Shown: positions 56,240 to 64,000 of the stretch, piece after piece
Numbering within the stretch: position 1 is the stretch's first letter
Layout: each line of letters opens with the position of its first letter
DNA from: Bettongia penicillata ogilbyi
Taxonomy: Eukaryota; Chordata; Mammalia; Diprotodontia; Potoroidae
DNA length: 64,000 bases
Assembly: GCA_023548195.1 (NCBI GenBank)
Contig: JAJHZJ010000808.1
Coordinates: forward strand, 6,440,389 to 6,504,388
Reading direction: 5' to 3'
Position numbers and translations under genes: made by a program
The notes under the pieces: generated by a model
What the model was told of the DNA's origin: nothing
Databases searched by the model: none
What the model saw: the letters and a program-made list of their open reading frames with translations, nothing else

Positions 56240-56452
56240 TAACATGGTATAATGAGAAGAGAACTGCTCTCTTAGTCAGAAGGACCAGGTTCAAATTTCT
56301 CTTCTGTCATTGACCAGTTCTTTGACCATGGTCCAGTCAAATAGCCTTTCTGAATCCATTTCCTCATCTAGGAAATTGGATAATAGTATTTGTACTACTT
56401 TCCTCACATGGTTGCTATGAAGACAGTGCTATAGAAATGTAAGTTCTTATTT
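56240..56452 (+). repeat. MIR, plus strand, nearly complete
   Basis: ATGGTATAATGAGAAGAGAAC, GACCAGGTTCAAATTTCTC, CCATTTCCTCATCTAGG and ACAGTGCTATAGAAATGTAAG are in order. Confidence 0.75.
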
Positions 56453-56454
56453 TT

Positions 56455-56575
56455 CTGGTTACACCTGAAATGAAGCATGGAACACTATGATTTCCAAAGA
56501 CTCAGAATTGCAGGTGACCCAAAGGACAATGGCAATGAATAGTGGGTGTAAATAAGCTGTGGCATAATAGCAATA
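56455..56575 (+). pseudogene. Small RTE C-terminal scrap
   Basis: GCAGGTGACCCAAAGGACAATGG then GAATAGTGGGTGTAAATAAGC parallels the TQRMRGR…GVN segment of the RTE relic at 41900. Confidence 0.45.
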
Positions 56576-56579
56576 ATGG

Positions 56580-56765
56580 CTCACATGCTGTATAGTAGAG
56601 GAAACAGTGGATTTGCAGCCACATGACCTATGTTCAAATACCAGCTCTGCCACTTACTACTTGTACGATCTCTCTGTACTGCAGTTTCCTCATTTGAAGC
56701 ATGAAGATGTTGGGTTCGTTGACCTTTAAGGTCATGCTTTAAATCTGTGATCCTCTAAGTGGTGA
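56580..56765 (+). repeat. MIR-like SINE, plus strand
   Basis: CAGTGGATTTGCAGCCACATG, CTATGTTCAAATACCAGCTC, GCAGTTTCCTCATTTG and AAATCTGTGATCCTC are in order. Confidence 0.75.
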
Positions 56766-56784
56766 AAGGACATTTTTGAGGATA

Positions 56785-57254
56785 TGTTGTAGCACCAACA
56801 CAATATTCACAGCACCATGAATATCCCAGCACAATTCTGAACCTCAAAATACAACAGACTCTCCACATGGAAGACAGAACCAAAACATTTATTCAGACAT
56901 CAGAAAGCCAGATCCTGTATAATCTATATATAATGACTATGCAGAGGACACCATGCCCAAGCCTTCCCTCTGCTAAGCTTCCCACAAACCAGCTCCCTTA
57001 AACAAAATCACAAACAAGCTCTTTCACTTATGCTAGACAGCTGCCTGCTTGCCTGCATCCTTCCTAGCTCTGACTGACCCTCTGACTCAGCTCCCCTCAG
57101 CTCTACTCTACCTCTGCCTCTTCCTGTTCCACCCCTTCAGCAAACTTCTGCCTTCACAGACTTATGTGATTCAGGCTTCCATGTGACTGAGCTGATCACA
57201 TGGGCTTATTAATGAATGCGAAAGATCTTCCTACTTAAATTACCATTACATACA
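56785..57254 (-). mobile_element. Solo LTR (family A), second copy
   Basis: The segment has TGTTGTAGCACC ... CATTACATACA ends and is 470 bp. It shares GCAGACTCTCCATATAGAAG-type, CACATGGGCCTATTAATG-type and AAAGATCTT blocks with 20779-21247. AATAAA on the minus strand (56893-56888) is at the same relative place. Flanks are GGATA and TGTATA, so no clean duplication survives. Confidence 0.8.
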
Positions 57255-57379
57255 TGTATATATAAATAAAACTGGAGAAAGGAGTGAGCAAGTCATGTAG
57301 TGAGACTGAGAATGACAGGTGAACCACCTAAGTGTTGCCCCTGATATCCAGAAATACTGGGAGACTCAGAGGAGGGTCT

Positions 57380-57548
57380 TCAGGATGTGAATTGATCTTC
57401 TTCTGGTTATGGACAGACAGAGACTTGAAGTACACATAGAAAGGTTAATTGATTTATCCAGGGTCACAGAATAAATGTCTGAGGTGGGATTTGAACCCAG
57501 ATCTCCCTGACTCAAGGTCCAACACCTTATCTATTAATTGTTTTGCCT
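57380..57548 (-). repeat. MIR, minus strand
   Basis: ATTGATTTATCCAGGGTCAC, GTGGGATTTGAACCCAGATC and CAACACCTTATCTATTAATTG are in order. Confidence 0.75.
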
Positions 57549-57985
57549 GAGTCTAGATCCCATTTTCATAGCATCAAACTATTTCCCCTATTTCAACTAT
57601 TGACGTAACTGAAATGCAAGATACAATTTCTTCTTTTGGAATATACTCAGGATTTGTTTCTGCCTCTTTGTCCTGACAATCTTAATGGTAAAATGATATC
57701 TTAAGTATACTTATGAATACGTGATAAAAAACTGAAGTAGTCCTTCTAATTAATAAAATAGACTATGTGAAGTCTGTATCATCCTACTTAGCAATTTTCA
57801 CTGAGAAACATATATAATTCAGTCAACATAGGGATCTTCAATCTTCCTCATCTTCTGTACTCCTTAAAAAATAACCCAACTTTCTGCTCTGCTAATTCAC
57901 TCCCTGTAGAGTTGTACATTGCTGGGAAGCATATTCAAGAGAGACATTGCCAAATGAGAGTGTACCTAGAGAAGACTCTGGACAT
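57549..57985. other. No recognised feature
   Basis: Nothing firm. Confidence 0.4.
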
Positions 57986-57989
57986 GGAG

Positions 57990-58260
57990 ACATGCTAATT
58001 CTCTTTAAATATTTAAGAAGCTATCATATAGAAGACAGAATAGGTCTGCTCTATGTTATTCCAGAAGACTTGAAAACTAGAACTAGGTGAAAGTCACAGA
58101 GAGGTTGATTTTAGTTCATTTCTAACAATTGCTGCCATTTAGTAAAGGAACAATGAACAGTGTTTGATCCAAGGCGAGATGATCTGGAGTGATATTTAGA
58201 GTACTGCATTGTGTGGGAAGCTAAATTAGGTGACATTTAAGGTCCATTCTAATTCACTTG
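57990..58260 (+). mobile_element. CR1/L3 LINE 3' end
   Basis: TAAATATTTAAGAAGCTATC, GAAGACAGAATAGGTCTGC and ACTAGAACTAGGTGAAAGTC lead to GGTGACATTTAAGGTCC, the L3 3' order. Confidence 0.65.
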
Positions 58261-58502
58261 GGTATTCTGTGACAATCGAATGGCTCACAGGCCTCCTTTC
58301 TATCTTTGGATTTGGCCTTAGTGTGAAATAGATTTTTGAAGTAGTCACAGGTTAAGGGTTCCCTCAGATAATGGCAATCCTGATTAATTTCTAAATACAA
58401 ATACAAATAGTTTTGTGATACTCCTGATTTAGATCTGGGAGGGACCTTAGGGATCAAATAGTCTAGGCCTTTCATTTTATAGAGGGGCAAGGGGAGATAG
58501 TG

Positions 58503-58740
58503 AAATAAACATTTATTAAGCACCTATTACGTGCCAGGTACTTCTCTAAGCACTTTAGAAATATTTCATTTGATCCTCACAATCTTGGGAGCTAGAATGT
58601 ATTATTATTTCCATTTATAGCTGAGAAAACCGAGGCAAACAGAAGTTGTGACTGACCCAGAGGCACATACCTAAGTAAATGTTTGAAAGCTGGATTTACA
58701 TTCAGGTCTTTCTGACCCCAGGCGGGGCCTAGCTGCCTAT
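58503..58740 (-). repeat. MIR, minus strand, nearly complete
   Basis: AAACATTTATTAAGCACCTATT, TTTGATCCTCACAATC, AAAACCGAGGCAAACAGAAG and CCAGGCGGGGCCTAGCTGCC are in order. Confidence 0.8.
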
Positions 58741-58789
58741 ATTATAATTATTCATAGATCTGGCTATGTTACTTCTTTAGAGGATCAAA

Positions 58790-59115
58790 ACAATCTTTCT
58801 TGTCTCTCCCTCTTGCCTATTGAGTAATCCTCAAACTTGGTTGCCTCATATTCAAGACTTTCTCTAAGTCAGTGTTTACTCTTCCTTTTCAATATTTTAA
58901 TTCTTTGCAGTTTATACTCTATACAATTCTTTATTTCCTGGATATGTACTGTACTCTCCTCTTTATTTCTTTTGTGCCTGTAATGTTCCCTCCTATTGAA
59001 TTTCTACCAATTCTTTCTTTCTTTTTTTTCTAGTTCAAATTATACCTAATCAAGAATTCTTTCTATCTCCCCAACAAGCATTCCATCAACCTTCTTCATT
59101 CAAGACCTGTAGTGA
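58790..59115 (+). mobile_element. L2-type LINE fragment, plus strand
   Basis: GTTGCCTCATATTCAAGACTTTC, GTGCCTGTAATGTTCCCTCC and TTCAAATTATACC are L2 3' UTR blocks. A similar L2 piece at 61545 may be its continuation or a separate copy. Confidence 0.6.
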
Positions 59116-59199
59116 AGGGTAATCTACTTTCCATGGCAGCACAATGCACTTTTGGATAGTATTAATTTTTGGAGAAATTGTGCCATATGAACTGGGAAC

Positions 59200-59370
59200 A
59201 ATTAACAGGAAAAGTAAAGACTTATTTGGGGGCAACTTTTCAAAATATTTCAAGAAGTGTCACATAGAGGGAGAACAGACTCACTCTGCTTAGTTCTGAG
59301 AACAGAACTATGAATAATTTGATTGAAGTTGGAGAGACATAGATTTAGGTACTGTTAATGGAAAAACTTC
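59200..59370 (+). mobile_element. CR1/L3 LINE fragment
   Basis: CAAAATATTTCAAGAAGTGTC, ACATAGAGGGAGAACAGACTC and TTGGAGAGACATAGATTTAGG are L3 3' blocks. Confidence 0.6.
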
Positions 59371-60079
59371 CCAGTGCTAGGTAATGGAGTAAAATAAGGA
59401 CATGGCAAAGACTTCTCATAATAAAATATGGGGAATATTGTATTTTCTAAATAAAATTTCTTGTCCATAAGGCCTCTCTCTCTGATCCCTGATTTCCAGG
59501 AATCCAGGATGTGTGGGCAGTTAGGGCCCCTCCCTCCACTTGTCTCTGTGATAGTGCTATGGACTGTAGCTGAAACTTGGAAGTTAATCAGATCTTTCTT
59601 TGTTTGATACTATGGCCACATCAGCTAAGCTCCCTCTCTCCCTCTCTCCCTCTCCCCTCTGCCTCCTTTTTACTTTAGTTGTAGAATAGCCACATCAGCA
59701 GTTTGTTAGGTATTAGATAAGGAAGTGTGTTTGGATAGGTGGATCCTGGTTACCTGATTTCCCAGGAATTGTCTAGTTTTTCATGCTTAGACTTTAAGCC
59801 CGCCTTCCAGACAATGGAGAGGATGGGGGTGGGGTGGATTCTCTGTATTAGGATATATGATGGTGTTTTAACCTCTGTAAGCTGCCTCCTTCCATTAGCC
59901 CTGTCCTGGTGGAGGGGCACCCCTTTCTTGTGAGAATTGAATAAAACATTTTCTGTTCTTACCTTGAGAAGCCTCTTAATTTATTTAAAATTTTGGGTAA
60001 GGATCTTGTAACCCACACATAATGATTTCCCCTCATTTGAAATTAAAGCGGAGGTTGAATGGATCACTTGATAGAGATA
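59371..60079. other. No recognised feature apart from a (CTCTCC)n tract at 59631-59659
   Basis: No exon or named repeat; one frame of 64 codons has no signature. An AATAAAACATTTTCTGTTCT near 59939 resembles an LTR polyadenylation region but no LTR boundary was found. Confidence 0.35.
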
Positions 60080-61535
60080 TCAAAGAGAAGATTCTTTTTT
60101 TTTTTGATACTTTTTTGAAAGATGTTGTCCAGGCTTTTTTTCTTGATCATGGTTTTCAGGGCAACCAATAATTTTTAAATTATCTCTCCTGAATCTATTT
60201 TCCAGATCAATTGTTTTTCCAAAGACATATTTCACATTATCTTCTATTTTTTCATTCTTTTGGTTTTGTTTTATAATTTCTTGATTTCTCAAAGTTATTA
60301 GCTTCCGTCTTCTCCATTCTGATTTTTAAAGAACTATTTTCTTCAGTGAGCTTTTGTACCTCCTTTTCCATCTGACCAATTCTGCTTTTTAAAGCATTCT
60401 TCTCCTCATTGGCTTTTCGGACCTCTTTTGCTGTTTGAGTTAGTCTATTTTTCAAGGTGTTATTTTCTTCAGCATTTTTTGTCTTCTTCAGCAAGTAGTT
60501 GATTCATTTTCATGATTTTCTTGCATCATTCTCATTTTTCTTCCTAATTTTTGCTGTACTTGTCTTACTTGATTTTCAAAATTCATTTTTGAGCTCTTCC
60601 ATGACCTGAGACCAATTCATATTTTTCTTGGAGGCTTTGGATGTAGGACCCTTGACCTTGCTGTCTTCCTTTGGCTGTTCACTTTGATCTTCCTCATCCA
60701 AAGAAAATATTTTTTCACCAGGAAAGAAACCTATAGTCTTATTTCCCCCCTCTTCTGGTCATTTTCCCAGCCAATTACTTGACCTCTGAGCTCCTTGTTA
60801 AATGGAGGGTGCACTGCTCCAAGTTTCAGGGACTTTGTCCCTGCTTTCAGAGAGAGGTCCAGGGACCTGTAAATTCTCAGCTTCTCTAAAGTGCTATGAT
60901 CAAAGGAAAGGTGTTTACTCCTCTCCTGGCCTGCACTCTTGTTTGCCAGCAACCACAAGCACTTTTTTCTGCTCTGGGTATTCAAGTAGGATTTCCTCTC
61001 TGTAGCAGCCACCAGTTCTGCCACACCAGCATTCCTCCTTTCTCTGGGACCACCACCCAAGACTACAATCCAAATCAGCCACTCAACTTCCCCAACATCT
61101 GTAGACAAAGAGCTCCAGAAGCAGCAGCCTCTGAAGCAGTGGGTGCCACTGCCCTGGGGTTGGAGCTGGGGCTCGGTCTAGCAAAAGTTCCTCTCTCATC
61201 TAGGTGAGAGAGCTTTCCCACTAACCTTTGAAGCTGTCTTTGGCATTTGTGAGTTGAGAAGTCTGGAAACTTTGTGCAGTAATTCGGTACCCTGAGGCCT
61301 GCTTTAGTTCGCTCTGTACAGGCCCACATTGGGCTCCCAGCCAGGTACAAGAGACCCCTCCTTTTGGCTTTCCAGATTGTCTTGGGCTGGAAATCTGCTT
61401 CACTCTGTCATTTAGTGGCTTCTGCTGCTCTAGTATTCATTCAGTCATTTTTTTTACAGGTATTTTGAGGGATTTGGGTGGAGATTTCAGGTAGGTCCTT
61501 GCTTCTACTCAGTTGTCTTGACTCCACCCCCCTCC
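60080..61535 (-). mobile_element. HAL1/L1 element, 5'-complete, truncated inside ORF1, minus strand
   Basis: The minus-strand 5' edge (GGGGTGGAGTCAAGACA near 61535) leads into a 770-bp 5' UTR and ORF1 from 60762. The element stops near ORF1 residue 225, at an A-rich run (60096-60105 on the plus strand as T10). Ordinary target-primed insertion truncates the 5' end, so loss of the 3' side is odd. The 5' UTR is of the older type with no monomers. Confidence 0.75.
60085..60762 (-). pseudogene. ORF1: Broken HAL1/L1 ORF1, 3'-truncated
   Basis: The relic starts at an ATG in the same GGGAAAATG context as the intact ORF1. It retains the heptad units (frame 60252-60494: AEENNTLKNRLTQTAKEVRK and so on) and part of the RRM start (RFRRDNLKIIGCPENHDQ in 60080-60292). 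Frameshifts separate the pieces, and the C-terminal domain is missing. Confidence 0.8.
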
Positions 61536-61544
61536 CCAAGTCTT

Positions 61545-61798
61545 TCAAGCCTAACTCAAAATCCATGTCATCAAATAAACTTCCTTTGATCTTTCCATAT
61601 GCTAACAACCTTTCCCCTCAGAATTCTTATTGCATTTTGTAATGAAAAGTCATACGTTTATCATATCATGTTCCATATTACGTTATCTGTTGTGTTTTAA
61701 CAGTCTTAACATGTCTTAACTAAACTTTCTGTCTTCCCAAGTATCTGACTCTGTTCTGTATACAGTAGGAACTTACAAAAATGTTTGACACTGAAACT
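61545..61798 (+). mobile_element. L2-type LINE 3' end
   Basis: TTCAAGCCTAACTCAAAATCC, AATAAACTTCCTTTGATC and GTATACAGTAGGAACTTAC are in L2 3' order. Confidence 0.6.
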
Positions 61799-62062
61799 CA
61801 GTGCTTAGTTAAAAGCCTTTGGGCTTGGTCTCAGATTATTGATTAGACATATATCTAAGTAGCATACTTTCTTGTTCCTGGCTATGTATCCTAAACTTCT
61901 ATCATCTGACCCTCTTCTCAGACTTTCAATTTGACAAACTGGTAACTAAAATCTACCTAGATGTCTGATCCACCTATCCTAATGTCTTCTTCTTTAGATT
62001 TATCAATTATTGGGGACTACTCTGCTCCTAACTCATCCCTGCCACTATGATTTTGTAGTTAT
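61799..62062. other. No recognised feature
   Basis: Nothing identified. Confidence 0.4.
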
Positions 62063-62318
62063 TTGTAGTTTATTTTTTCACTCATGTTTGACTCTTTGTA
62101 ACCCTGTGGACCATAACATGCCATTGGTATCCATGAGGTTTTCTTGGCAAAGATATTGGAGTGGTCTGCCATTTCTCTCAGTGGATTTAAGCAAACAGAC
62201 ATTAAGTAAATTGCCCAGAGTCACATAGCTAGTAAGTGTCTGAGGCTGGATTTGAACTCAGATCTTCTTGTTTCCAGGATCAGTACTCTATCCACTGAGC
62301 CACTTAGCTGCCCCAGTA
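62063..62318 (-). repeat. Full-length tRNA-derived SINE (BovB-like tail), minus strand
   Basis: CATGTTTGACTCTTTGTAACC, TTTCTTGGCAAAGATATTGG, GTCACATAGCTAGTAAGTGTC, antisense box B (GATTTGAACTCAGATC) and box A (CTCTATCCACTGAGCC, CTTAGCTGCCCC) form a complete copy. Confidence 0.9.
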
Positions 62319-63179
62319 GAGCCACTGTAATACCAAGTCCTAATATACCTTAGTAGCTAATGTTTATCTGACATCTTGGAAAACTCTTAGCTATATCCTA
62401 CTGATGGTTCCATGCCTATGAGTCATAACACAAGTCTAATATTCTTCTGATAGTAATATGAAATATATTTGTAAGAGATGTTCACAAATGATGATGATGG
62501 CTCCAGTGCCAGAATTACTGTACTAGGCTAGATACAGAGTGGTCTCATTTCTTTGAAAGAATAGAAGATGGATAGTATATATTATATGTTTGCATTCATA
62601 GGACTCATATATATTTAAATGTTATGTGCATTTAATCAAATATTTGTAATGTACATTTAATAATGTTTTACCATAAGTTGTCTATTTATTCTTTATGTAA
62701 CTGAGATTATTTGATACCTGAAGTATCTTACACTATAGCTAATGTTAATGACGTAGGACTTTGTAAAATTTAAGTAACCAGATTTCAAGTACTAATCATC
62801 TCAGTTTGTCAAAATATTGTAATTTCTTTTAGTTGGAAACATGTTTTTAAAAATCTCAGTTCTGTGGAAAATGAGTAATGGATTTTAATATATTCTTTTC
62901 CAATCAGCAAGGGTAGTACTGCTTTTCATGTTATATATTTTTAAAGGTATGTTCTTTTACATCCACAAAATCCTACTCCAAAGTTTCATCATGGATGACT
63001 TAGACCTTTCCAGGCTATGCTAGTTGAGTACAGGTTACAGAAGGGAGTACTATGCTGGAAATATTTCAAGTACAATTTTGTCAACAGACTAAGCCCACTT
63101 TTTAAGGGCTAGCTTGGCTAAATACAGAGAGGTTAATCTATATCAGTTTGGTCATGTGAGGTGAATTAAGTCATGGCAA
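62319..63179. other. No recognised feature
   Basis: AT-rich; nothing identified. Confidence 0.4.
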
Positions 63180-64000
63180 CACGAAAATTAGAAACCTACA
63201 AAATAGTGCTTAGTCTTGTCTCTTGCGGTAGAAGTGGCAGGGTAATATAAAAGATAGAAAGTACTGAAAATCACAGTTTTTAGGTCATCTGTAGCATTAA
63301 CTGAGTCATTACTTTAAATGTAAGATCTTGTCCAATAATCAATCGGTGTGTATATTCTTGGAGGAAAAGAATCATATCAACCTTGGCATTCTTTTACTAA
63401 ATGAAACTAGAAGACAAAAGGAGGTTGCAATTAATAACAAATATTACTCATAAGGTCTCTTTTGAGCCACAAATAAGTGAGTTGGCAGAGATTGTATTAA
63501 GGTAACATAAAACATAATCTAACAAGACAGTCATTTCATGTTGTATTGCAGACATTTGAAAATGACCACCGTAAGGATAATTATGACCTATTCATCAAAT
63601 TTTCTTACAAATGATGGAGGTAGAGAAATTTTACAAAGAACTTGATATAGCCTTCCAAATTAAATCAATATGTATTTTATTATTTGGTACCTTCAATGCA
63701 AAGGTGGATATAGGGGAAAATAGTGGGGAAAAAAAGCTAGAAATTATGGTTCAGAAGTAAATTGCAGGATGTGAAGGACTTACATATATAGAAATATTAC
63801 AACTATAAATCACAAATACCTTTTTTTCCAATCAGAGAGTTGGGAGGCATTGGTTATAATGAGCACTGAATAACATAAAAGAAAATGAAATTGATTATGC
63901 TATAACAGACAGAAATGACTGGTTACTAATGTGAGAATCATTTCCAAGTTCAGGGTTCATTTATAGTCAGACCACTGACTTCTAGAGCAAAGATAAAAAT
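63180..64000 (+). pseudogene. RTE-type LINE endonuclease relic, running off the right edge
   Basis: The codons from 63316 read NVRSCPIINR, parallel to 31456. Near 63615-63730 they read MEVEKFYKELDIAFQIK and LLFGTFNAKVDIGENSGEKK, which keeps most of the GDFNAKVG endonuclease motif. NTFFSNQR near 63812 and NEIDYAITDRNDW near 63885 match the following conserved blocks (NTFF-K and NEIDY-LTDR type). Stops between blocks show it is dead. It is the best-preserved RTE endonuclease in the window and should continue beyond 64000. Confidence 0.75.

Noticed and set aside
60731..61108. 125-codon minus-strand frame in the 5' UTR of the third HAL1/L1 copy
   Set aside because: 5' UTR sequence upstream of and overlapping the ORF1 start; no domain and not matched by a frame in the other old copies.

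Overview
This window is AT-rich vertebrate nuclear DNA that looks like a marsupial (metatherian) intron or intergenic region. The evidence is the repeat content: L1 LINEs with marsupial-style 3' ends, tRNA-headed SINEs with RTE-like tails, many MIR/L2/CR1-L3 relics, RTE LINE relics, hAT-like palindromic MITEs and solo LTRs. I could not fix the species, and I found no host protein-coding exon, tRNA, rRNA or CRISPR array. Nearly all long open frames lie inside transposable elements or simple repeats. Family names come from remembered consensus patterns rather than a database search, and repeat edges are approximate unless a target-site duplication is given.

The standout locus is 12087-15049, a complete, well-preserved half-LINE-1 (HAL1-type) retrotransposon. 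It has a CpG-rich 5' UTR with a YY1-like start and three ~71-bp tandem monomers, one intact 368-codon ORF1 (12908-14014), a ~1-kb 3' region with no ORF2, an A-rich tail and matching flanking duplications. A second, decayed copy on the minus strand (21447-24083) has the same ORF1-to-3'UTR junction, so loss of ORF2 is a family property and not a private deletion. A third copy (60080-61535, minus) keeps its 5' end but stops inside ORF1. The first 262 bases are the 5' end of a fourth, which runs out of the window.

Layout: 1-12 kb holds scattered MIR, an L1 3' end, a CR1/L3 3' end and long repeat-poor stretches. 12-15 kb is the intact HAL1. 16-21 kb holds L2, a full SINE with target duplication and an unnamed older repeat. 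20.6-24.3 kb is a nest: one old minus-strand L1 split by a solo LTR (5-bp duplication GCTAT) and by HAL1 copy 2. 25.9-27.05 kb is a plus-strand L1 3' end split by a different solo LTR. 28-34 kb has satellites, an LTR-like block, an L1 end, RTE and DNA-transposon relics and a possible conserved non-coding stretch. 34-44 kb has SINEs, MITEs and an RTE relic. 45-48 kb is a 3-kb decayed L1 ORF2. 49-57 kb is RTE, CR1 and SINE debris with a local duplication and a second copy of the first LTR. 57-64 kb has MIR, L2 and L3 pieces, the truncated HAL1 copy and an RTE endonuclease relic.

These parts act as a parasite community rather than a host pathway. HAL1 lacks a reverse transcriptase and shares 3' sequence with the L1s in the window, so it presumably used L1 ORF2p in trans. 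The SINEs carry two alternative tails, one of which matches the 3' end of an RTE relic in this window.
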